Part shown: positions 1 through 7,724 of the stretch, piece after piece
How the letters are laid out: each line of letters starts with the position of its first letter
Position numbering within the stretch: the first letter of the stretch is position 1
Assembly: GCA_036522495.1 (NCBI GenBank)
Contig: DATDFS010000061.1
Span: 1-32,620, forward strand
Reading direction: 5' to 3'
Source: Nitrososphaera_A sp036522495
Lineage (GTDB): Archaea; Thermoproteota; Nitrososphaeria; Nitrososphaerales; Nitrososphaeraceae
Length of the DNA: 32,620 bases
Program-made: the position numbers and the translations under genes
The notes under the pieces: generated by a model
Seen by the model: only the letters and a program-made list of their open reading frames with translations
The model's database searches: none
What the model was told of the DNA's origin: nothing

Positions 1-748
1 CAGATGGTGCAGCGTGAGTTGTTTTCTTCCCACTTGCTTTGGAATTTATTAGCTGTTCTAATTGCTTTGTATACTCATCAGAATACTGGCTGATATCAAA
101 CTCTTTGCTTGTGAGGCTCTCCACTAATGTTTTTCCCAGCGATAGTTCTTTATTGTCAATTGGAGGTTGAGAAGAAAAAGAAGCAGCTTCTGACATTTCT
201 TCAACCTCATCTACTGGTTTTATCTCATCTATATAACGCAATTGATGCATCACTATCCCTTTCTGGTAAGATCTTAGCGCAACCAGGTGTTCTCTATCTT
301 TTAAAACAACCTTACCTATTGCTATTTTGTTCGTCTCACTCATTACTTTGGCAAATAACAAATAAGCTTTGTCTATAACGCCTGACTTCTTTTTCTTTTC
401 TGGCGCTACATAGTAGCTTTTCTCTATCAGTAAAGGATCAAAACCTTTTGAATCGATGAATTCCTTAATGTCAATGCTTTGTGTAGTTTTTATTTTAATT
501 TTTTCTAAATCCTCTTTCTCAACTACTACATAGTTATTCTTTGAAATCTGATAACCTTTCTTGATTTCTGAATATGGAATTTCTTTATCTTCAACAGGAC
601 ACCATTTTTTCTGCTGAATTCTATGACCTTTTTCATCTAACTGGTTAAATGAAAAATCCTTGCTATTGTCAGCAGTAGTATAAAGTTTCACCGGAATATT
701 GACAAGTCCAAATGAAATGCTTCCTTTCCAAAAACTTCTGGCAGCCAT
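1..748 (-). CDS. ku: Ku DNA end-binding protein, bacterial type (3' end missing)
   Basis: This is the 5' part of a gene that runs off the left edge: 249 codons are visible and no stop is reached. The N-terminus starts MAARSFWKGSISFGLVNIPV, the hallmark opening of homodimeric bacterial/archaeal Ku, which forms a ring on double-strand break ends for non-homologous end joining. The Ku beta-barrel core follows (SxDIKEFIDSKGFDPLLIEK, about residues 90-110; then a KVVLKDREHLVAL segment near 150). The visible part ends in a lysine-rich stretch about where the bacterial-type C-terminal tail starts. The ATG at 746-748 is the family's usual start. No LigD-type ligase is in the window, so its partner cannot be seen. 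Residues about 88-156 are duplicated almost exactly at 7071-7280. Identification is firm; a role in end joining is inferred from the family. Confidence 0.93.
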   Translation of the reverse strand, partial: MAARSFWKGSISFGLVNIPVKLYTTADNSKDFSFNQLDEKGHRIQQKKWCPVEDKEIPYSEIKKGYQISKNNYVVVEKEDLEKIKIKTTQSIDIKEFIDSKGFDPLLIEKSYYVAPEKKKKSGVIDKAYLLFAKVMSETNKIAIGKVVLKDREHLVALRSYQKGIVMHQLRYIDEIKPVDEVEEMSEAASFSSQPPIDNKELSLGKTLVESLTSKEFDISQYSDEYTKQLEQLINSKASGKKTTHAAPS

Positions 749-1379
749 TCTTCATTCTGTTGTTGCTCTTCTATTGATATAATAGCTTAAAAGAAATTTA
801 CAAATGACTTTCACAATTATAATGTATTAGTAGTAATATAAATCTAAATCATCTTATTTTTGCTTCCCAATTTGAATCGAACGTTTGTTGCTGCTTTTAC
901 TACCTTCTTTATAATTAGTAGATAATATTGCATCAATTGTAGCTGAACACACGTTAACTTACGAAGCACAAAGAATTGGGAAATGCATCTTCTATAACAA
1001 TAGAAGCCAATTTCCTGCATAATATGTTGATATTTTGTCGATACATGGCACTAACCAACCAAAATAAACCAAAGATGGTCTTAGAATAGAGGGAGAGAAT
1101 GAACGGTAAACGCTTTACAATTTTATACGCATGCATGTGCTCAGTTATTTTTCTGGAATAACAGGCATATTATTATTTTATTTTATCCCCCCTCCCAGCA
1201 AGGTGTTCCAAATTTTATTAGTTTATTCAACAACTACTGCCATATGGGAAACAATCTGATGATATCAACTGTTAACTAGAGAGGGATCTATTATTACTAG
1301 AAGGATATTACATTACTATGATCAAAGACATTTCTCTTCGAAAGATAAAGGTGAGAAGGTCGTTTATTATTCTATATCC
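749..1379. other. Intergenic region, no gene recognised
   Basis: This 630-base AT-rich gap lies between the divergent ku and the hypothetical gene at 1380. It should carry both promoters. A 60-codon minus-strand reading frame at 954-1136 has no recognisable composition or motif and is probably chance. No repeat, RNA gene or relic could be recognised. Confidence 0.5.
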
Positions 1380-2318
1380 ATGATAAAAACGCTAATCTAT
1401 TGTCTTAATATGTTAAAAATAAAGGAAGATACTCAAACTCATAAAAATGCTCTCGAACTTATTCAAAAAATTCCGGTAGAATCTGCAAATGATGATAGTA
1501 ACGAATGGGTTACATCTATGAAGGTTATAGCAGAAGCCTGTTCAATAAAAGATAACAACAGCAATAATAGTTATATCTTTTCACAATCAGAATTGTCTGA
1601 CTTTCTAACTTTGGCTGCAAAAGGCATAAATGAAAAAAGAATGAGAACACAAATAGTAAGTGATGTAATCTTCAAAATCTATAATGATATTATGGAAAAT
1701 TATCAAAACTTTGATCATAGTTTAAAGTCAAATTACCCAGGAATTATCATTGATGTTATGTCTATTATTAACAAGGCAATTGATACTGAAGGCAATAAAA
1801 TAAGTGTTTACAATTTATATGAATATTATCAATCACGAAAGATAATAAAAGCACAGGAAAAAGGTGAGGAAAAAACTTTGCAGAAAGATCTATGCATACT
1901 CGAATCTTATGATAAAGAAGAACAGCAAGATCTTGTTGAAAACCTTTCCCAGATAACTGGTATGGAAATGAAGGATTTAAGAGAGTCGCTTGCAAAAATG
2001 CAGAGTTCAGATGTTAAAAAGATTAGTAATCTTTGTCTTAACTATAATAAATTACAAAAATATAGTAGGATAATACAAGAGTCACAAGAAGAATTTAGAC
2101 ATGAGGTCGAAAGAGAACTTGGAAGAAAACTCACAGATAGTCAGCTGCAACGTGCTATTAATTCCATAAGAAAAGTCAGAACATATATTAAAAACATTCT
2201 TGATGGCAAATTTGTACCACATGACACGCATGGTATAAACCATGTCAAACACAATCTCGAATATGGCTTTCAACTAATGGGTCTAATAGAGTGTAAGAAA
2301 CGAACTCTGCGAAATTAA
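1380..2318 (+). CDS. Hypothetical protein, largely helical, with C-terminal His-rich motif
   Basis: I do not recognise this 312-residue protein. It has no signal peptide or membrane segment, is rich in Lys, Glu, Asn and Ile, and should be mostly alpha-helical. A long charged stretch (about residues 150-270) could form coiled coil. Near the C-terminus (residues 281-288) it has HDTHGINH followed by VKHNLEYG, which recalls the first metal-binding helix of HD-type phosphohydrolases, but the protein ends about 25 residues later, so no complete HD domain can be present. The start is uncertain: ATG 1380 gives the longest form, and the in-frame ATG at 1410 (MLKIKED) is an alternative that removes a hydrophobic leader. 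It converges with the permease gene downstream, 102 bases away. Coding status is well supported by length and composition; function is unknown. Confidence 0.75.
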   Translation: MIKTLIYCLNMLKIKEDTQTHKNALELIQKIPVESANDDSNEWVTSMKVIAEACSIKDNNSNNSYIFSQSELSDFLTLAAKGINEKRMRTQIVSDVIFKIYNDIMENYQNFDHSLKSNYPGIIIDVMSIINKAIDTEGNKISVYNLYEYYQSRKIIKAQEKGEEKTLQKDLCILESYDKEEQQDLVENLSQITGMEMKDLRESLAKMQSSDVKKISNLCLNYNKLQKYSRIIQESQEEFRHEVERELGRKLTDSQLQRAINSIRKVRTYIKNILDGKFVPHDTHGINHVKHNLEYGFQLMGLIECKKRTLRN

Positions 2319-2420
2319 GAGTAACGATATTTGTTTTATAGTATCATTTGAAAAGGCTGGTATTACTATCCATAAGTAGTAATTTAACAATAATGAAATG
2401 AAGATATCTTTCATGGGACC

Positions 2421-3491
2421 TCATTTTCTCTTTATCATTGGTATAGAATAATCAGACATATGGATTATACATATACCAAGAAATCCACTAACACCTCCCA
2501 AAACGGCAAGGAATATGTTTTCGGGTAAATGACTAGCAATGTTGAATTCCTTTAACACCATTTGTATCATGATCGTGATGAGAATACTGGAAGATCCTAT
2601 TGTTGCTGTAAGGGATGCACCTATCATACTTAAGCCAGTAGAATATGACAAAGAACCAATAAGTGGAAGTAATGAGAATAAGAATAAGATAGTGATAGGA
2701 TTTATTAATGGTTGCCGCAATAATCGTACTTCATTTGACTGTAATGCTATATGATTAGATTCATATGACAATAATCCAATAATCATAAAACCAACTAGAA
2801 TTAATCCAGAAGTAAACATAGAGGCCGCTGCCACTTCTATAGATGAATGCTTTAAGACGAGTTTGCTTAGAAAGAGAACACCAATTGCAAAACCAAATGC
2901 AGAAAGAATTGCTTCTATATCTCCAAAGCTAATTATTGACAATAACGATGTTGTCTTTATCGTCTCTACGATATTACCACCAACGCCAATATTGGCATCG
3001 CTTGCAACAGCCATAAAGAAGCCCGTCAGTGCCATACTAATACCAATAATGTGAAACCTGTTCAGTCTTTCATTCAAGAATACTCGTGCTAACATGACTA
3101 TGACGACTATTTCGAGTGGTCCAGCGATAAGAACCTCCTTTGATGCACCTATTCTTTTAATTGAATCGTACCACGTAAATATTCCCAATGAGAGTGATAA
3201 AGACGCCAGAATAAGGTTTTTCCATGATTTGTTGAAAAGAAATAGTATTTCTTTCTTCTCTTTAGATATAAAAGCCGCTACCATTAACAACATTATTCCT
3301 GCTGAAGTAATGCTTATCGCTGAAAGCATAATTGGAGAAATTTGAATAAACGAAGACGTCAAATATTCAATTATAATAGATTCTGCTGAGAGAGCAATAG
3401 CATAAATAAATACTATCCAAGATTTACGAATTAATAACGACAAAAAATAACAAGATATGATCATAACTAAAGATGTAATATATGTTCTCAA
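2421..3491 (-). CDS. EamA/DMT-superfamily permease
   Basis: A 356-residue integral membrane protein with about ten hydrophobic segments arranged as two five-helix halves, the pattern of the drug/metabolite transporter (EamA) superfamily. The end of the first half carries the family's signature region: WYDSIKRIGAS, then a Pro in AGPLEIVVIV, then FLNERL (about residues 106-145). A similar helix pair occurs near residues 275-320. Such permeases export or import small metabolites, and the substrate cannot be read from the sequence. The longest frame opens with TTG at 3489-3491; an ATG ten codons in (base 3464, MIISCYF) gives a cleaner start at the first membrane helix and may be the true one. It is monocistronic and convergent with the hypothetical gene at 1380-2318. 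Confidence 0.85.
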   Translation of the reverse strand: MRTYITSLVMIISCYFLSLLIRKSWIVFIYAIALSAESIIIEYLTSSFIQISPIMLSAISITSAGIMLLMVAAFISKEKKEILFLFNKSWKNLILASLSLSLGIFTWYDSIKRIGASKEVLIAGPLEIVVIVMLARVFLNERLNRFHIIGISMALTGFFMAVASDANIGVGGNIVETIKTTSLLSIISFGDIEAILSAFGFAIGVLFLSKLVLKHSSIEVAAASMFTSGLILVGFMIIGLLSYESNHIALQSNEVRLLRQPLINPITILFLFSLLPLIGSLSYSTGLSMIGASLTATIGSSSILITIMIQMVLKEFNIASHLPENIFLAVLGGVSGFLGICIIHMSDYSIPMIKRK

Positions 3492-3687
3492 AATACAATA
3501 TCAGCTTGCCAACCCACGTGTACCAATTGACACCTCAACACTCAATGCGAAAATTGCCCGCTTATACGCTAAAATCATCCCAAACACATGATATCAGTTT
3601 ACTAAGGTACTGAAGAACTAGTTAGGACGAGGTTATCATACTACTCGCCTCATCACAATCAATCATCTACAATATAATTCTGAATAG

Positions 3688-4032
3688 ATGAAGCAGAATA
3701 TAATGTTAGAAGACAATCTACAAATTATTAAATTTGATAGAAAATTGTTTGGTTTGATGTTTAAACAACACAAAGCGATGATAACTGGAATAGCTGTTTG
3801 TGCCGTACTTCTAGCATCATTTTATGTAGCTTCTGCGGAATTCTCTCAGAAAGCATTAGCCCAGAACTCCACATCTAATACCGGAGGCAGTAAGATGACC
3901 AGCATAGGCAACACAACAAACGCAACAAAATCACCAAGTTTACAAGCGAAGGAAACGCCTGGCACTGTAGCCGCTAAAAACATGAGCACTGCAGCGACTG
4001 CAGCGAACATGACAAATGCTACAGGCAAATAA
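3688..4032 (+). CDS. Small secreted or membrane-anchored Thr/Asn/Ala-rich protein
   Basis: This 114-residue protein has a charged N-terminal segment (residues 1-30), one hydrophobic segment (residues 31-50, MITGIAVCAVLLASFYVASA) and then a low-complexity tail rich in Thr, Asn, Ala and Ser. The tail has six or more N-glycosylation sequons (NST, NTT, NAT, NMS, NMT, NAT), as expected for an archaeal surface protein. A signal-peptidase site after ASA or ALAQ is plausible; alternatively the helix stays as an anchor. No enzymatic domain is visible and I do not recognise a family. A hairpin with a T-run follows the stop directly. The real frame is supported by signal-peptide architecture; function is unknown. 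Confidence 0.7.
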   Translation: MKQNIMLEDNLQIIKFDRKLFGLMFKQHKAMITGIAVCAVLLASFYVASAEFSQKALAQNSTSNTGGSKMTSIGNTTNATKSPSLQAKETPGTVAAKNMSTAATAANMTNATGK

Positions 4033-4042
4033 ATAGAATCAC

Positions 4043-4072
4043 AAGGGCTAAAGATAGCCTTCTCATTTTTTA
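4043..4072 (+). terminator. Hairpin plus T-run after the small secreted protein gene
   Basis: Eleven bases after the stop at 4032, AAGGGCTA and TAGCCTT can pair around a four-base loop with one bulged G, followed by six T residues at 4066-4071. Archaeal termination relies mainly on the T-run. Confidence 0.45.
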
Positions 4073-5101
4073 AGTAGGACTGATGGCATACTACCTTACG
4101 CTAATAAATCTGAATAGTGGCCATTCAATAGCTACTCAAACATACCGATAGTCATTACAACCCTTTTCACTGCTTATTCTTTTACTGGTGCCCAACTCTA
4201 ATTTAATCAGAATGCTTTGTTTATTGGGATGTTAGAAAGGAGCAGAAGAACCAAATAAGATGAGTTCTAGGGGAGATATTAGTATTAGTAGATAAGGAAA
4301 ATCAGATGAGGCTACTACTAATATTTCTGCAACCTTTTAATGTGAAATATGCAATGGGAAATTTAACTCCAGAGAAGAACTAAAGCAACACACCACCAAT
4401 ATGTGGTATTACGTTAAGAGAATTTTAGGGGAAGGGATATAATATGTAAAAAAATGTTACACGAAAGCATGACATGCTGCGCATCCATTATACAACAAAA
4501 TATGGATGCCATGAACAGAGAACACATATTAAATTATACTATAGTCTGACGTGCTATGAATTCATTATATCACAAGGTTTGGTATATCATGATATAGGAG
4601 CGTAACAAAATTCCCAACACCTTGATAGACAGCCAGAAAATCAAACAAATACCTCGTAAAAATTGAAGTACATGCGTCATTTTGATAATCTATTAGCCTA
4701 TATTAGAGCCGCTTCTTCTTAAGTCACAAGATTCTCCTCATTCTAAGTTGAATGATTGCAATTACATTTTGGATGAGTCAAGATTTTGATTTATTCTTCG
4801 CTCCATAGTTCTTAAAAGATTCTCTCCTCATGAATTTTATTGGCGGTTGATTGTTTCGATGTTTTCTTTCCTCTAGTCTGTAGACAGCATCTCCTCTCAT
4901 TCTTTGATTGCTTTCTGTACGTAGGCACAGATCAGATAGCGTTGTCCACCCCATAATCTCATTTCACAACACCTTTCAGCGATTGACAAACCTTGTATCT
5001 TATCAACTATGTGTCATCTTCTGATAATTTTGCAGACAATTTGTCGAGAAGCAGTATCATCAACCACCTGCAAGACATAGTCTAGTATTTATTATACCAA
5101 C
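4073..5101. other. Long region with no intact gene
   Basis: About 1 kb without an intact gene. It holds a C2H2 zinc-finger relic (4350-4425, separate entry). On the minus strand around 4770-5060 there are short coding-like runs in different frames, for example ERCCEMRLWGGQRYLICAYV interrupted by stops on both sides, which look like a decayed gene that I cannot name. The rest (4440-4740) shows nothing. Confidence 0.4.
4350..4425 (+). pseudogene. C2H2 zinc-finger relic
   Basis: The plus strand reads CEICNGKFNSREELKQH (Cys-x2-Cys-x12-His), a clear start of a C2H2 finger with the conserved Phe and Leu at finger spacing, continuing TTNMWYYVK where the second His would be expected. A stop codon (TAA) lies immediately before the first Cys, so there is no open frame reaching an upstream start. 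It looks like the remnant of one of the very small zinc-finger proteins common in this archaeal group. Chance resemblance cannot be excluded. Confidence 0.4.
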
Positions 5102-5320
5102 CTAGCACAACTGTAGCACAACTGTCGTTGTAGATCGGGTATCCTTAAGAGTTCTATCTTCATCAATCACAGATTTAAAATTCTCAATAGTCAGGGCAGT
5201 ATCATTTAACACTACTATAACTGAATTCCCGCCTTATTTGCAGCTTTGACTCCTAGAGGTGCATTCTCCACTATCATCGCCCGGGTTTGAACAATGGTCA
5301 TGCCGGCGTCATACTTTGCA
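5102..5320 (-). pseudogene. HAD-family phosphatase (beta-phosphoglucomutase-like), 3' relic with frameshift
   Basis: The minus strand encodes AMIVENAPLGVKAANKAGIQ, the unmistakable motif IV region of HAD hydrolases of the phosphoglucomutase/sugar phosphatase type, and then hits TAG (5218-5220). One base out of phase the coding sense continues as VIVVLNDTALTIENFKSVID and on to a Thr/Val-rich end at 5102. A single-base deletion therefore broke the frame. Upstream (above about 5320) no catalytic DxD motif or cap domain is visible, so only the C-terminal third survives. The short frames over this region on either strand are not genes. Confidence 0.65.
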
Positions 5321-5560
5321 TAAGTACTGAAGTATATGAAGGACACAGGGATAAAATCAACGAGCGAGCGAGCTCTATTCAACGGCACAAAATAAACCAG
5401 TATTTTGCAATAAACGACTACCACGGAGAACCAACAAGAGAGGTGAATGTCTATGAACCTATACTAATGATATTTCTTGGAAGTAACAATAACAACCTTA
5501 TGCGAGTGAGTAAAATAAAGTAAAATAAAATATATTGAAAATATTGATGCAAATAGATAT

Positions 5561-5941
5561 TTAGCTCGCCTGTTCTCCCTCCATCATTATTTGATTTACT
5601 CTTTTTATCAACTCTTCATTTTCAATTGGCTTCCTAATAAATTGATTTTTTCCATCAAATATGTCTGAATATATATCATCATAATACATTTCACCGGCTG
5701 TTAGAAAGCATACCCTAACCTTATCATTTATCTTCCTTATTTCCCTATATAACTCAAATCCATTCATCTTTGGCATCTTAACATCAAGAATTAAAAGGTC
5801 ATACGATTGACCTGCTCTAAAATTCTCTAGTGCAAGAAGAGGATCATCAAACGTATCAGCCATGAATCCATTATCTTCAAGAGTTACTTTTAATGTTAAA
5901 TTAACATCAGGCTCATCATCAACTACCAAGATTTTCTTCAT
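5561..5941 (-). CDS. Stand-alone response regulator receiver (REC/CheY-like)
   Basis: A 126-residue single-domain receiver. The acidic pocket is Asp8-Asp9, the phospho-acceptor is Asp53 in LLILDVKMPKMNG, the switch residue is Thr81 and the conserved Lys is Lys104 in FIRKP. There is no output domain, so after phosphorylation it must act through protein contacts or serve as a phosphate relay. The ATG at 5939-5941 is immediately preceded by the remnant of a histidine-kinase C-terminus (5955-6115) in the same orientation, so this was probably once the second gene of a kinase-regulator operon and is now an orphan. All key residues are present, so the domain should be functional. Confidence 0.93.
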   Translation of the reverse strand: MKKILVVDDEPDVNLTLKVTLEDNGFMADTFDDPLLALENFRAGQSYDLLILDVKMPKMNGFELYREIRKINDKVRVCFLTAGEMYYDDIYSDIFDGKNQFIRKPIENEELIKRVNQIMMEGEQAS

Positions 5942-5954
5942 GTAATCAATTTAC

Positions 5955-6115
5955 TCCGCGTGTAGTTGTTCCTTGCTTAATGAGAGACTGAATGTAAAGT
6001 AGCTCCTCTTTTTTCTGCGCCATCATAACCATTAGCATTATTATTGTTATTGTTAGTATCATCATCATCCTCAACCCATACTCTACCACCATGAGATTGA
6101 TTATGCTTTTGATAT
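5955..6115 (-). pseudogene. Histidine-kinase C-terminal relic upstream of the receiver gene
   Basis: Reading the minus strand, the segment gives NQSHGGRVWVEDDDD, a run of Asn codons, then EKRGATLH. This matches the end of a HATPase_c domain (xxHGGxVWVE...GKGATFxFSLP). After GATLH the sense jumps one base to FSLSLSKEQLHAE and a TAA just before the receiver ATG. Upstream of the HGG motif an in-frame TGA appears and nothing of the N, G1 or G2 boxes can be found, so only about 40-50 residues remain. The Asn/Asp insertion coincides with an AAT/AAC and GAT trinucleotide tract (about 6037-6073). It supports an ancestral kinase-receiver pair. Confidence 0.6.
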
Positions 6116-6432
6116 CATATCATATTATATATATCGATATCAGAAATAATTCCTAGATTTTTGATCTTTAACTCTACTATTCCATTTTTGTACAATAGTA
6201 TAAGAAATTGTAATGACTTTGTGATTACCTTCTTGTTGTGTTTTTTAATCTTAGTATGTGTATGTGTTCGATCAGCCGTTTTCCAGTTATTGTTATTCTT
6301 ATTCTGCTGTTCTGTTGCTTCTGCTATAACAGTAGTCATAGCTTAGTCATCCTAAGACAATCTACCTGCCTACCTACCTGGACTCTTTTTATAGGTAGTG
6401 TATTAAGCCACTATTTTGTTGTATTGTGTAAG
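6116..6432. other. No gene recognised
   Basis: AT-rich stretch between the kinase relic and the thioredoxin gene. Short reading frames on both strands here are hydrophobic or low-complexity and overlap one another; none shows a family motif. A small CTAC/CTGC repetition occurs at about 6360-6380. Confidence 0.4.
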
Positions 6433-6783
6433 CTAAACCTTTGATAGATGTTGTTCTACAAATTTCTGGTATGCTTCTTTTGGAGCAGCACCTACTGTTC
6501 TTGCGATTTCCTTTCCAGCTTTGAATAATATTAGAGAAGGAATTGAGCGTACACCGTATCTCATTGCAATCTCTTGATTTTCATCAACATTTAGTTTGGC
6601 TACCTTTATTTTATCACTCATTGTTTGTGACAATTGCTCTACTGCTGGACCAACCATTCTGCATGGACCACACCATTCAGCCCAAAAGTCCACGAAAACT
6701 GGTAAATCAGACTTTAGTATATCGGTATCCCATGAGTTCGTTGTAACATGAATTACATTTTTACTTTTGCTTTGACTTTCCAT
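6433..6783 (-). CDS. trxA: Thioredoxin
   Basis: A 116-residue protein with a single thioredoxin fold. The active site WCGPC has its redox cysteines at 38 and 41, preceded by the buried Asp (VDFWAEW). The cis-Pro loop is RSIPSLILF (about residues 79-87), and a short glycine-containing stretch (ARTVGAAP) follows. It reduces protein disulfides in the cytosol; a dedicated reductase is not in the window. The N-terminus has a short Ser/Lys extension before the fold but no signal peptide. It is transcribed alone, with about 270 noncoding bases upstream. Length and motifs are canonical. Confidence 0.95.
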   Translation of the reverse strand: MESQSKSKNVIHVTTNSWDTDILKSDLPVFVDFWAEWCGPCRMVGPAVEQLSQTMSDKIKVAKLNVDENQEIAMRYGVRSIPSLILFKAGKEIARTVGAAPKEAYQKFVEQHLSKV

Positions 6784-7054
6784 AACAATTTAAGATATGT
6801 ATATAATCCTATATAAAATGCATCAATATACATAAATACAAACACGATGACTCTGGAGTCTATTAACCTAAAATGTACATTTAGTTTTTTAGCTATACTA
6901 TACTTAATCTCCATTTTAATGAACCAAGTGCCGTTATTGCTAAAGTAGATTGCTTCTTACCAGACATACATATACATTCCAGTTTCTCTAATTATTTGTC
7001 GACAAGATTGACTATTATTCCATACTAACTTGAATATTGCTACTGCATCTGATA

Positions 7055-7312
7055 CTAACTGATCGGCAGTGCAACCAGGTGTTCTCTATCTTTTAAAACA
7101 ACCTTACCTATTGCTATTTTGTTCGTCTCACTCATTACTTTGGCAAATAACAAATAAGCTTTGTCTATAACGCCTGACTTCTTTTTCTTTTCTGGCGCTA
7201 CATAGTAGCAGCTTTTCTCTATCAGTAAAGGATCAAAACCTTTTGAATCGATGAATTCCTTAATGTCAATGCTTTGTGTAATGAGCATGACTCTATCAGG
7301 ATAGGATACCAA
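7055..7312 (-). pseudogene. Duplicated internal fragment of ku
   Basis: Bases 7071-7280 are a copy of 279-485 in the ku gene. By direct comparison I see no substitution over the 207 aligned bases, only one three-base insertion (about 7209-7211) that adds a Cys codon (SYYVAP becomes SCYYVAP). The copied part corresponds to Ku residues about 88-156, so it lacks the N-terminal hallmark and the C-terminal tail and cannot form the ring. An 85-codon frame is open across it with unrelated codons at both ends (MVSYPDRVMLI at the start, LPIS at the end). It is most likely a dead fragment. A translated peptide or a gene-conversion donor is possible but unsupported. Confidence 0.85.
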
Positions 7313-7510
7313 GATAAAGTGTCGTCAAGTAGTATCCATGTATTCTTGCCTGTCTAGACAATGAACATATTTTTTATTCTCGTCCTTATCTTTTCCATAT
7401 TTCTAAAACAACCCTAACGAAAATATGCCTTTGATATGTGTTTCATGACTTTTAACAATCCTGAAGAAAAATAGTCCAGATGGATTATCAGGGGTTATTA
7501 TGCTGGGTAA

Positions 7511-7715
7511 TTAGTCATTGCATTTGGGTGAGTTTGCAACGTCTATAACAAACCTGTATCTAACGTCACTCTTCACAACTCGCTCATAAGCCTAATTTAC
7601 CTTATCAATCAGGATAAGTTCTATATCATACACTATGTTTTGCTTGCTGCAAAAATCAAGCATCTCCCTGGTCTGTGACTTCACTGATAAATGAGCCTGC
7701 AAGACTGCGACGAGC
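7511..7715 (-). pseudogene. Zinc-type alcohol dehydrogenase, C-terminal relic
   Basis: On the minus strand the reading REMLDFCSKQNIVYDIEL, then an in-frame TAG, then AYERVVKSDVRYRFVIDV matches the last 50-60 residues of cinnamyl-alcohol-dehydrogenase-like zinc ADHs (EMLDFC...AYERVxKSDVxYRFVIDM). A second frame just upstream reads SLAGSFI, the segment that normally precedes it, so there is a frameshift as well as a stop. The zinc-binding and Rossmann parts are absent; the sequence upstream is the rhodanese 3' end. This is a clear dead gene tail. Confidence 0.65.
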
Positions 7716-7724
7716 AGTATTATT

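Noticed and set aside
954..1136. 60-codon minus-strand reading frame
   Set aside because: No motif, biased to Leu/Ile/Phe as expected from AT-rich DNA, and the neighbourhood is otherwise noncoding.
5287..5523. 78-codon plus-strand reading frame
   Set aside because: Lies partly antisense to the HAD relic; no family features or good start context.
6161..6444. Two hydrophobic plus-strand reading frames
   Set aside because: They overlap each other out of frame and run antisense to a minus-strand low-complexity region; Cys/Phe/Leu-rich composition is what AT-rich, T-heavy DNA gives by chance.
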